Source: Tiliqua scincoides (lineage: Eukaryota > Chordata > Lepidosauria > Squamata > Scincidae). Taken from it: a stretch of 64,000 bases of DNA. Shown here piece after piece: positions 1-9,992 of this stretch. The notes below the pieces were generated by a model. That model was not told the origin of the DNA, did no database searches, and saw only the letters and a program-made list of their open reading frames with translations. Both the position numbers and the translations under genes were made by a program. Location of the stretch: positions 4,021,563 through 4,085,562 of the forward strand of contig NC_089825.1 of the NCBI RefSeq assembly GCF_035046505.1, in the 5' to 3' direction. Within the stretch, counting starts at the first letter, position 1, and every line of letters begins with the position of its first letter.

Positions 1-446
1 TGGTCTCTGCTCTGTTGGGGGTGCTGGATGTGCCCGAGCCTCACTCAGTGGCTTGGCTCCCACTGACTGGAAATGGGCACTTGCAGGTGTGTGCAGCAGA
101 CTTTTTGAGCATCACAGCCTCTGAGGTGGCACAGCAGAGGCCAAGCAGTACCGCAGCCAGGGGGGCTCCCCACCCATTGCACAAGGCTCAATATTTGGGA
201 AAGACACTGGAAGGAACTGAAGACTTTTTGGGTTGGCCCAGTTTTGGCAGCCGGCTGGGGGAGGGCAAGTCAGGGTTCAAATCTGTTAAAAATGTGTTTT
301 TATATTTTAAATGTATCGGTTTCTATATTGGTAGAATATATATATATTGGTATTTTGTTTCTATATTCTATACGGTTGTTAATCCACTCAGAACCTTTGT
401 GAGAGGGTGGGCTATACAGATGACTAATAAAGAGACGCACACAAAG
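1..446. other. intergenic DNA with an L2-type LINE tail
   Basis: No gene is seen. At about 376-436 the sequence resembles the 3' end of an L2-type LINE: a run equivalent to 'aatccactcagaacc' followed by 'gggtgggctata' and 'aataaa'. The preceding 90 bases are AT-rich. The rest is unassigned. Confidence 0.4.
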
Positions 447-1610
447 AAAGGATTGAGACATGGTTGAAGACCAGGAAACAGAGTGGGTGTCAATGGGCAA
501 TTTTCACAACGGAGAGGTGAAAAGCGGTGTGCCCCAAGGATCTATCCTGGGACCGGTGCTTTTCAACCTCTTCATAAATGACCTGGAGACAGGGTTGAGC
601 AGTGAGGTGGACAAGTTTGCAGACGACACCAAACTTTTCTGAGTGGCGAAGACCAGAAGTGATTGTGAGGAGCTCCAGAAGGATCTCTCCAGACTGGCAG
701 AATGGGTAGCAAAATGGCAGGTGCGTTTCAATGTCAGTAAGTGTAAAGTCATGCACATTGGGGCAAAAAATCAAAACTTCACATATAAGCTAATGGGTTC
801 TGAGCTGTCTGTGACAGATCAGGAGAGAGATCTTGGGGGGGGGGTGTGGATAAGTCAATGAAAGTGTCGACCCAATGTTCGGCAGCAGTAAAGAAGGCCA
901 GTTCTATGCTTGAGATCATTAGAAAAGGTATTGAGAACAAAACGGCTAATATTATAATGCTGTTGTACAAATCGATGGTAAGGCCACACCTGGAGTATTG
1001 TGTCCAGTTCTGGTTGCCACATCTCAAAAAGGGCATAGTGGAAATGGAAAAGGTGCAAGAGTGACTAAGATTATTATTGGGCTGGGGCACCTTCCTTATG
1101 AGGAAAGGTGTTTGGGCCTCTTCAGCCTAGAAAAGAGACGCCTGAGGGGAGACATGACTGAGACATACAAAATTATGCATGGGAAGGATAAAGTGGATAG
1201 AGACAGATGTTCTTTACACTCTCACATAACACCAGAACCAGGGGACATCCACTGAAATTGAGTGTTGGGAGGGTTAGGACAGACAAAAGAAAATATTTCT
1301 TTACTCAGCGTGTGGTCAGTCTGTGGAACTTCTTGCTGCAGAATGTGGTGACAGCATCTGGCCTGGACGCCTTTAAAAGGGGACTGGACAAGTTTCTGGA
1401 GGAAAAAGCCATCATGGGTTACAAGCCATGATGTGAATGTGCAACCCCCTGATTTTAGAAATGAGCTCCGTCAGATGCAAGGGAGGGCACCAGGATGCAG
1501 GTCTCTTGTTATCTGGTGTGCTCCCTGGGGCATTTGGTGGGGCCACTGCGAGATTCAGGAAGCTGGACTAGATGGGCCTATGACTTGATCGAGTGGGGCT
1601 GTTCTTATGT
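447..1610 (+). mobile_element. CR1 LINE, 5'-truncated copy
   Basis: The copy begins inside the reverse-transcriptase domain and runs to the CR1 3' end 'gttcttatgt'. Recognisable parts are the palm motif [17 protein letters not shown], the catalytic FADDTKLF, the C-terminal block EYCVQFW and the final [18 protein letters not shown]. It is broken by a TGA directly after KLF and by further frame changes, for example at a G run near 836-842. Flanking 'aaagg' on both sides may be a short target-site duplication. By eye it is close in sequence to the copies near 20.9-24.5 kb and 50.3-52.5 kb, so the insertion is fairly young. Confidence 0.9.
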
Positions 1611-3760
1611 AAAGGGCACGTGCTGTTGAGGTTTGCTGGATCCAGGTGCCTTTCCACAGGCTCCTCTCTGCGAAAGAGCAGTGTGTGCAATGAGGCCCTG
1701 TGAAGCAGAAGTGCCCTGAGCACTTGCTCTCTTTCTGGAGCTGAGGGGCCTTGCGTCCCACCCACTCCGGAATGAGTCCTGAGCGCCCATGTTTATCCTG
1801 AAGCAGAACCCTCTGGCACACTGACTTCTATACCTCCACCTGCCTGAAGCTGCCCCAGCCTTCCTGGCCAGGGGTCTTGTCCTCTGCCACCTCCTGAAAG
1901 GAGCATACGGGGAGCTCTCCTCTAGAAAGGTTGCTTCAACTCCCCCCCCCCACCAGAGGCCTCGACACTCAACCTGGAGCAGTAAGGAGGCCACTGACAT
2001 CCTTTCTGATGTGGTGCCTCTGGTGGCTGCATACCAAGCAGTGATGCCCACTGGCAGCATTGTGGTACAGAGGCAGTCAAACCTGCCCTAGTCTCCTAGG
2101 CCTGCTGCTGCTGTGCCAGATAGTGTCTTGGCCTGTGCACCTCATGACTGGTTACCCTGCCTCTCCCTTTCCATGGAGCAAACCAAGGCCAGCTCCATGG
2201 CAGTTTCTATGGAATCAGCTAACCCCTGCCCCCCCCCATTTCTAGGTCTGCCAGAGAAATGAGCCCCAGTAATAATTTGCATGTGTTAATTCACAGAAAC
2301 ATACTTGAGATAGTTTTAACCCTCATCTTTTAACCTCACCACCTGCTGCGTTACCTGATGGGCAAAGAGTAAGCAATATTTTAAGGCCGGAACGTTTCAC
2401 ACTGTTGGGTTGGCAATCGTGATTCAGGAGCGTGCCGAGGGTTCCAGGCTGGCTACTGCCACACAGCCACCACCAGCAACTGTTTCTGGCAGCAGCCTGG
2501 CTGTGTGCTTTGTGACAACGTAGGTTGGAATGCTAGTTTCGGCAGCACAACCCAATGATAGGATTGGGCTGCCGGAGTGGCAGCTGAGCCAAGGGGGCTC
2601 TGCTCTGAGACATCAGGCCTGGCCTGAGATTCTAGGGGTGGGGGACATCAGAGGGCATGCTACTGGAGATCAGCCTCCTGACTAACAGAGGTCAGGCATG
2701 CTATTGGAGGCTCGTCTGCTGCAACTTTTTTGGGGCTGAGGGTGGTGGCCTGACCCCACCAAGCAAGGAGCAAGCAGCAGGTGTAGGGGAGGGGTCTTAA
2801 TGTGAACATCTTTGGTTGCTGATATGCTGTGGGAGGGGAGGAGCCCATGCTGCTGCTGCTGCTCCCTGAACAGAAGCAGAAACATCAGAGCCTCCATTGC
2901 CGCTGGCCTCCTCTGGTGCAAGAAGGGAGGCAAAGAAGGCTTTGGAGCCGGGACAGGCACCCTGCTGGGGAATGGACAACACCTCACTAGCATCGCACTT
3001 CTGGAATGTGTCTTTTATTCTGGGCTTATTAAAAGAGCAGGACTTTCCATTATGGTGCTATCCAGAGGCCAGCTTGGGAACGTATTTCTCCCAGATTTGT
3101 TTTGTCCCATTTGCCTTATTTAAATAATCCAGGTGGCTTAAATATTTCGGGGGGCGGGGGGGGGGTGGCAGAAGTCCAATTGAAGCAAGAGACAAAATGA
3201 GTGTTGCCAGCAGAAAAAATCCAAGCAGATTTCAAGCAAAACAACAGGGCCATCTTTGAAAATACTAAACAGGCCACTACCCTGGAAAGGACCTTATCTC
3301 CCAGCAAAAGGCATCCAACAGCCAGCAAACAATGCTTCAGACAACAAAACACGCTCTCACTCAGTCTCACTCTTGGGTTTGGCACTGCAATATAGAGTTA
3401 AATGCTGCTAAAGTAATGATGCCAACCATCATCTGCTTCTTTTTCACCATAGGCAATTTGCATGTGCCTGTGGCTCTTGGGGTGTTCAATGCAAAAATTA
3501 CACCAAAAATTCTGTATTCCCAGATGGATAAGTGCACTGAACAACACAGTAGAACAGATTCAAGCAATGTTTTTGAAGAAAGCCTTGGACCTCCTAAGAT
3601 GATGCCCTCTGCTGCCTTGTGTATTGCAATGGGCCAATTTTTAATAGAGACATGGGCATGGTTGAGAACGATAAAATTCTGGCTTTGAGTATACTATGGC
3701 GGGGACAAGAGCCATTTACTCTTAACTTTTGGAGGATTCGTACCCTCCAGTAGGTACTTC
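1611..3760. other. intergenic region without recognised gene
   Basis: Open frames here are short, overlap on both strands and show no domain. Poly-C and poly-G runs occur near 1940-1950 and 3150-3167. I see no RNA gene and no clear repeat with ends. Confidence 0.4.
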
Positions 3761-3799
3761 TATTGTAAAGAAAACAGATCGATTGGTATCAAAGTCGAT

Positions 3800-4190
3800 T
3801 CTTTGGGTTCGTGGCCCCAACTGGAAGCCTACCACAGTATTAAGTGTAGGCTCCTGGATATCCAACCTCAAGGACTGCTAAGCGCAGCAAACAAGACTTG
3901 CTCACCCCTCATCTTGCAGATCCTGTTGACAACCGGTCAGCCTGCTACGTACTGCTACTTGTTGGAATGTCCACAGAAACGAAGGGCCCTCTCACTTGCC
4001 AGATGTCGTGTTCTACCTTTGGCAGTGACATATGGGAGGTTCAAGGGGATTCCTTACAGCAACAGGTGTTGTTTGAATGTGTATTGTCCATTTTACTCAG
4101 ATGAAGTTTTCCTATCTGGTGTTATTGAAAAAAAACATATATCTGGATTGTGGGATACTGAGATATATTTTGCCAGCGAGTGACTCTGGG
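3800..4190 (+). mobile_element. degenerate LINE-like fragment (tentative)
   Basis: A plus-strand frame reads LARCRVLPLAVTYGRFKGIPYSNRC and then a CPFYSDEVFL-like stretch. This resembles the C-terminal tail seen after the reverse transcriptase in some vertebrate LINE proteins, where a Cys-rich 'CPFY' segment follows an 'LP-A-L-GR' block. No catalytic RT motif remains, so the family assignment is open. Confidence 0.35.
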
Positions 4191-4280
4191 TTAGCGGGAA
4201 AGGTTGCTGCCTTTCTGAAACCAGCAGTGAAGAGTAGTAGATCAAGACACGGGCGATTGGGAGCTCATTAAACGTTTCAT

Positions 4281-4300
4281 TATTTTGTGTGTGTGTGTGT
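4281..4300. repeat. (GT)n microsatellite
   Basis: A short run of about eight to ten GT dinucleotides, followed by an AT-rich stretch containing a small palindrome around 'ggcatacatatatgcc'. Confidence 0.85.
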
Positions 4301-4843
4301 ATAAATAAAAATTGGCATACATATATGCCAATTAAGGTTCTGATTATGATGACAAAACATCCACAATGAAACACCAGTCGTTCTCAAAAGCAAGCCTCAC
4401 ATCCTGACAACAAATCTGTAACAGTGGCGATCACACCCCCCCCCCCAAAAAGTCCAACCTCACAGGTATTTTCAGACAGAAGCACCTCAAGGGGACGCTG
4501 CTGGCGCCACTGCGATCGCCTCCTGCCCTTCTGGGCTTTTTTCTCTGATTCACATGTCACCCTTTGACCGTGTCGCTGACTGTTTCAGAGGCGAGCGCAA
4601 GAGTGAGCAGAACAACACATTCAGTGGCTGTGTTTCAAGCCCGCAAGAATGTGCAACACCCGCTGGGTTCCTCCAGAGGAGTGAAGCATTTCAGTGGTGT
4701 CTTCTTCCCTGAAGGCAACCTGAGAAAGGCCTGCTCTCCCGTGCCCTCCACCGTCAGTGGTTGTCTCCTCGTGAGGAGTCACTTTGAGTTCTGCAGTCCT
4801 AGGATGAGGCTGCTGCAACTTTCCTGGCTGGTGCTCTTCCGAA

Positions 4844-6075
4844 TCAGCCCTCCTCTTTGCAAGAGTTCTTCATGTGCTTGGCCAAATCATTTTTCCGGTG
4901 GTAACCCTTTCTGCAGTGGGGGCATGGGAAGGGCTTTTCCCCCGTGTGGACTTGCTGGTGCGTCGCGAGCTCCCTCTCAGTGCGCAGCCTCTTCCCACAC
5001 TTGCTGCACTCGGGCCGCTGCCTGGTGTGGACCTGCTCGTGCTTCAGGCACAGCCGGTTCTGCCGGAAGCACTTCCCACAGTAGCTGCACTTGAACGGCT
5101 TCTCCCCCGTATGGATCTGCTGGTGGCTCTGGAGGCTGTATTTGGAGGAGAACCTTTTCCCGCACGCAGTACAGGAGAAGGGCTTCTCCCCCGTGTGCGT
5201 CCTCAGGTGCTTGCTGAGCGTGTTGCGGCGGCGGAAACTGTTTCCACACTCCAGGCATTTATGGGGCCGCTCGTCAGTGTGGATGCTCTGGTGAGAAATG
5301 AGCCCCGACTTCTGCCAGAATCTCTTGTCACAGTAGCTGCACCGGTAGAGGCGCTCTTGTGAGTGGCGCCTCTGGTGGTAGTTCAGCTGGGAGCTGGTGG
5401 CGTGGGGCTTGCCGCATTTCACACATACAAACAGCTTCTGCCCAGAGTGGGACCTCTGGTGCTCCCTCAAGCCCACTGGGGAACGGAATTTCTTCCCACA
5501 CTCAGTGCAGGGGTACGGACCCAGGTGGCTTTTCTGGTGGTTCCCGAGAACCTTCTGGGTAATGAAATGCTTCCCACACTCAGTGCACTGATATGGCTTC
5601 TCCCCCACATGGTGCTTCTGGTGCAGAGTGAGGTACACTTTCTGGCCAAATCTCTTCCCACACTCGGCACAGCGGAAGGGCTTTCCCCCTGAATGGATGA
5701 GGGTGTGGGTACAGAGATTTGCCTTCTGACTGAACCGTTTCCCGCAGTCCTGACACTGAAAGGGCTTCTCCCCTGTGTGTGTGCGCACATGAGCTGCTAA
5801 GTGCTCACTGCGAACGAACCTTTTCTCACAACTGCGGCACTTGTAGGGTCTTTTTCCTATGTGAATTTTCTTGTGGGCAGACAGGTTATTCCTGGTGCCA
5901 ATAATTTTCCCACAGTAGTTACACCTGTAGCCTCTCACCAGCACTGCCCGACTCATTCCTGGATCGGAATCATTTACAAGCTGGCAGGAACATCTTCTCT
6001 TCTTGGGACTCTCTTTCTCTTCAAGACTCTTGGAGGATCCTGGACTTGGAGAAGGCCCAGCTATTTCTCCAGTGG
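4844..6075 (-). CDS. KRAB-ZNF terminal exon, 13 zinc fingers
   Basis: The exon follows a clear acceptor (pyrimidine-rich, 'ctgcctttcag') and ends at a TGA at 4846-4844. After a basic and acidic linker ([18 protein letters not shown]) come 13 finger units, most joined by TGEKP-like linkers, for example [18 protein letters not shown]. Finger 7 ([18 protein letters not shown]) lacks the usual Phe. The linker before finger 12 is altered to TRQRPE. Finger 13 ends HMKNSC, giving a C2HC unit. Finger 1 keeps its Cys/His but has an unusual [10 protein letters not shown] core. Confidence 0.93.
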
Positions 6076-8371
6076 CTGAAAGGCAGAAGCAACACCCCCA
6101 CCCTTCATTGGTACAGAAACAGGCAAAGCAGAGCCAGGTCTGTGGCTGTTTTCTTAAAGACACGGCAGGGGCTGAATGGCAGCAACAGGGGTCTGGAACA
6201 CGTCTGGCAAAGCTCATCCTGCACCCAGGTTTGGGCACTGACAAAGGGTGGATGGAGAATTCCATCTATTGGGTTGTGCTTATGTGCTGGAGGCAAACCT
6301 GACCCACATATACCCTTGAGCACCTGTGGGGTAGAAGAACTGGCCCCCACTCCACTGCTCTTGATGCCCAACTACACCTCCCGCCCCCAGGGAATCACAA
6401 GTCAGCACCAACCCTGCAAGAGCCAGCTCTGCCACAATCCTCCTGGTCTCACAGATGGCCACACAAATCCCTTCAGATAAGCTGAGATGCTGAATGAAGA
6501 AGCCTGCGCTGGAGGCACTCTGTGGCCCTTGAATTCCAAGCCACATGTTGCAAACTGCAAGGACTAAGAAGGGGGCTGAAAGATTTTCCATTGCAACAGG
6601 CAGAGAGGCTGAGAGGTGGTGGCTTGCCTAAGGCCCCCAAGCACATTCACAGCACAGTGCGAGGCAAACCCCAGGAAAGCCTGACTCCCTGCTCACAGCT
6701 TGGTTCTTAGCCATTTGGGGCTCTCGGAACTGCTTAGATGCACAGCTACAGGGGCTGGCTTAAGTGTTGGCAATTCTGTGACCAAGCAGGTGAGCCAGCA
6801 GGGCCTGTCACTTTGCTCAGCCTTTCCTTGGGGCAAGCTGTAGAGTTAAATAGCCTTAAATCAACGCCATTTTGCTGGTATGGGAAGGGCAGTTGTAACA
6901 CCCCAATGACCATCTTACAGGAGGCAAGAAGAAAGCATTCCTTGTCAGAAAGCCCAAGTCCCCTAGACTGAGGCTGCCTACATGGGTGCAGGACACCCAA
7001 CTGCTCCACTACTCCCACCACTTACCCACAGAGTGGCTCCTGACAGCCCCCTGCTGTTCTTTTCTGCCTGGCTCCTGCCCCTCCTCGAGGTCAGACACAA
7101 GCTGAGGCTTGGCAGTCACAAGGCCTGTTAACAGAGAGGGAGGGAGTTACATGTGCAGCCTGGATGGAGCAAAGGCCTGCGGCCCTTTCACTAGGCAGTC
7201 CAAACAGGTTTATTCAGAAATAGATTCCACCGAGCTGAAGGGAGTTTACTCCCGAGTAAGCATCCAAAAAATTGCATCCATGACCATGGAGCTGCATTCA
7301 TCATAGTGGGAGAAAAAGGATCAGGGACTGGGATCAAACAGCACAAGTATAGAACAGGAGTCCTGCTAGGTTAAGGCTCCTGTATTCTGGTCTTGTCCTT
7401 CCACACTGGCCAGCCCACAAGCAGGCCTCAAACAGCTCTTCCCTGTTTCCTGTGCACCCATTTCCGCTCTCCTGCTGCGAAATGTGGAAGTTTTGCTTAA
7501 CTGCCCTGTTTTCTAATCTCTTTTTAAAGTCATCAAGTTGCCATCATCATATCTTGCGGCAGAGAGTTTCAATGACTAATGATGTGAAAAAGAACTCTTT
7601 TTATTTCATCACCAATCGGTTCTATTGGATGATTTCTAATTCTAGTGTTGGGGAAGGAGGAGACTCTCCACTCCATACAACACTTTATAAACCTGTTAGA
7701 TAGAAATAAATTTAAAACAGATGTCCCTGCAAGGGCTTCTCAAGCCTGCATCTCTTCTGGAGGGTCTTCCCCATTTGGGTTGGTGCTTAACAGCAGGGCT
7801 TGTGCTCATTTTGGTGTACCTTCAAAAGCAGGAGCTCTGTCATAGTATTTTAGAGAGGGAAGCAATGGATCAAATAAGGAGACACCTGACTCCGAGACTT
7901 CTCTGGCTCAGAGACAAAGACTCCGCAGCCCAGAGGACTACAAGGGCTCATTCCACCTATTCCAACCCACATCTAAGCAGCCCAATCTGGGCTATTCATA
8001 TGTGCACACAGGTTTCTGTACACATGTATATGCTTTGGGGCAAATGCACTCGACTTCATTTTAAATCATGTCAACAGGGCCCCTGATAAGTGTAGAGCGT
8101 GATCAACACAGGGCTCCCAAGTCTTGCTTTAGACATGCTGAATCCAGTGTATGCCGGGGCACGAGTGTGAGTCGACTGACGACCCCCGCAGCCTTCCGCC
8201 AAACTCTTCCAAGGGTCATCAGACCAGGCCCAGAAACACTTTACCAAGGAAAGCAAGGCTAGCATAATTTTCCATGGACACTTCTCGGTATAGCTCCTTC
8301 TGCAACGCTGACAACATCCCCCACTCTTCAGGGGAGAAATGGACAGCGACATCCGCAAAGGTTATGGTGCC
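4844..8371 (-). CDS. KRAB C2H2 zinc-finger protein (three exons identified)
   Basis: Minus-strand gene with exons at 8371-8245 (KRAB-A), 7124-7026 (KRAB-B) and 6075-4844 (zinc fingers). All introns are GT-AG and the phases agree: G|GC at the first junction and G|CC at the second. The visible protein is about 485 residues; the start codon must lie in an exon upstream of 8371 that I could not place. KRAB-ZNF proteins are nuclear sequence-specific DNA binders whose KRAB box usually recruits TRIM28/KAP1 to silence chromatin (established). Its position next to SSPO recalls the human 7q36 cluster that includes ZNF777, ZNF746, ZNF783 and ZNF467, but I cannot assign an orthologue. Confidence 0.88.
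6076..7025 (-). other. intron of the KRAB-ZNF gene
   Basis: Non-coding between the finger exon and KRAB-B. No repeat with recognisable ends was seen. Confidence 0.6.
7026..7124 (-). CDS. KRAB-B exon
   Basis: Acceptor 'tctctgttaacag' and donor 'gtaag' bound 99 bp reading [20 protein letters not shown], then [12 protein letters not shown]. The pattern KP.LVS.LE.G.EP is the KRAB B-box signature. Phase 1 at both ends matches KRAB-A before it and the finger exon after it. Confidence 0.88.
7125..8244 (-). other. intron between KRAB-A and KRAB-B
   Basis: About 1.1 kb. A short stretch near 7540-7610 resembles an old reverse-oriented CR1 C-terminal fragment (the complement of a 'WNSLPQ' block). At 7233-7275 there is a weak remnant of a palindromic squamate-type MITE. 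The rest is unassigned. Confidence 0.4.
8245..8371 (-). CDS. KRAB-A exon
   Basis: Exactly 127 bp, the usual KRAB-A exon length. It reads [20 protein letters not shown] and then [17 protein letters not shown]. The residues known to matter for TRIM28 binding, DV near the start and EEW, are present. The usual MLENY is changed to SMENY, which might weaken repression. The acceptor is 'tttcttgctgcag' and the donor is 'gtaaag'. The exon begins in phase 0 and ends in phase 1. Confidence 0.92.
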
Positions 8372-8734
8372 CTGCAGCAAGAAATACCAAAGGCAAACAA
8401 TCAGCTCTTTTCACCCACTCCTCAAGTGCGCCATCCACAGGCAAGTGTGCCTCATCTTCCACCAACCCTCACCTCACATTTTTCAGACATTTGACCTCCC
8501 GCCACCCTCCACATTTATGCTGCTTTCCAAGCAATCCCCACGTCTTCGGCAGCACATAACCCTTTGTGCATGCAGTGTGGAGGGAAGAGCCTGCACCTTG
8601 GCCCCTAGTCTGCAAGGCTATGCAGGGCATTGTAGGGTCAGCCAGCCCCAGAGTTCCCACCCTGCAGCCCTTCTGGAGGCGTGGCCTGGAAGACACCATC
8701 GAGTCTTCTCAGACATTTCGTCCGGAGTGAAACA

Positions 8735-8835
8735 AATATATGCCATCTCCACATCCTGTGGCAAGGAGTTCTGCAAATTAGTGACATACTGGGTAAAGAA
8801 ATGTTTCTTGTGGCACCATGGGCACAAACTCTTAA
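8735..8835 (-). mobile_element. CR1 LINE C-terminal fragment
   Basis: On the minus strand the frame reads FFTQYVTNLQNSLPQDVEMA, the block before the end of CR1 ORF2. It is short and diverged, so older than the main CR1 copies here. Confidence 0.7.
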
Positions 8836-8925
8836 AGGGGGAATGAGGCTTGCTGTCTTCCATTCGTCTGTGTTCTTCTTGTTCTTGAACTGGCACATTC
8901 CATGAATGTGTGGCGAGTGGGGAGG

Positions 8926-9099
8926 CAGGTGAGGCAGAGCCTCCCCACTGGAGTCCTTTGGAAAGTGCCACCACCACCATGGGAGGTGCAACGCGTCCCC
9001 CCCAGCAATGCGTGTGGGTTGAGTATGCCTGAGTATCTCCTACGGCAGCGGCAGCGTCGGTTTCCAAAGGACTCCAGTGGGGAGGCTCTGCCTCACCTG
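8926..9099. repeat. perfect 39-bp inverted repeat with 96-bp spacer
   Basis: Bases 8926-8964 are the exact reverse complement of 9061-9099 (all 39 positions match by eye). The match stops on both sides, and the 96-bp loop is unrelated sequence. No further transposon features were seen at the ends. Confidence 0.93.
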
Positions 9100-9139
9100 A
9101 CACGGCGGTGGCGCAGTGGGGTGGCAGTGGCATCCCACT

Positions 9140-9720
9140 GTGCTTGTACCCCCAGACCCTTCCAACGGCGCGATGGGGGGCACGAGGGCGCCTGATGTGG
9201 AGGCACTGATGCCAGCCAGACACCCACCCCCCACGAAGGGGCACCCAGGCCCCAACCTGGAAGCCCCCCACGCCCAGCCAGCAGGGTCCGCCTCCCGAGC
9301 TGGACACGTGCGCTCGGACCCTTCCCCGCAGAGGTCTGCCTGCCTGCCTGGCCGGGACTCCCTCCCTGGCCTACCCTGCAGGGGGGGCGCCGCGAGCTGC
9401 GGACCTTCCTCACAGGCCGCCTCCTCCTCATCCTCCAGGGCGCTCAGAGCCTCTTCCCTGCGCCTCCTCCCGCAAGCGGACCTGCAGCCGCCTGTCCCTC
9501 TCTCTGCCTGGCCTTCTTTCGGTCAGCGGACCTTTGACCGCAGGAACTGCTTGCTGGAGCTTCCGTGCATGCGCAGGCGAAGGGAGCGCCCACTTCCGCC
9601 CTCCCTGAGGCCTGCGCTTCCGCCAGAAACCATCGCTCAAGCTGCGCCTGCGCGGGAGGGAGCGTGGAAGCTCCCGTCGTGCCCCGCGCCCAGCCCTGCC
9701 CAGGGCGTGGCTCTAGCTTG
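9140..9720. promoter_or_regulatory. CpG-rich region, probable promoter of the KRAB-ZNF gene
   Basis: Frequent CpG (for example gcgccgcgagctgcgg and gcgcctgcgcggg) in a window otherwise poor in CpG. It holds an NRF1-like site 'gcatgcgcagg' at about 9567-9577 and two ETS-like 'cttccg' cores. It lies 0.8-1.3 kb upstream of the KRAB-A exon. The untranslated first exon probably lies here. A bidirectional role is possible but not shown. Confidence 0.6.
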
Positions 9721-9732
9721 GCAGAGGAGTTC

Positions 9733-9992
9733 CAGTGGCGTAGCTGGATGGGGGGGGCAAAGCACTGTTTTGCTGGGAGGCTCACCACAATGGCAAAGCA
9801 CCAAGTCTTGCAGGGAGTCTGCCTGTGGTGTGCAGGCGGCCTCTCCCCCCATTCAGAGCCATTCCGGGTGGTGGGTGCAGACCGGAGGCTCCGAGGGCTG
9901 CTTGCGTCCACAGGAGGCTCCATGCAAGACTTCGCACTCTCCAGGGGGCCCCGCCAGACTGAGTGCACTGCACCCCTCTAGCTACACCACTG
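9733..9992. mobile_element. hAT-type non-autonomous DNA element
   Basis: The termini 'cagtggcgtagct' and 'agctacaccactg' form inverted repeats that begin with CAG and end with CTG, as hAT elements do. The 260-bp interior has no transposase. No clean 8-bp target duplication was visible. Confidence 0.65.

Noticed and set aside
4874-5692. Long plus-strand open frames opposite the zinc-finger exon
   Set aside because: They are antisense shadows of the repeated finger codons, with no domain, start context or splice signals of their own.
7222-7285. A palindromic MITE
   Set aside because: Only a weak half with 'gagtttactcccgagtaag' remains, too little to bound a feature with confidence.
8618-9968. 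Open frames of up to 302 codons on both strands around the CpG-rich region
   Set aside because: Low-stop-content GC-rich DNA. The translations are Pro/Arg/Ala-rich and domain-free, and frames on both strands overlap.
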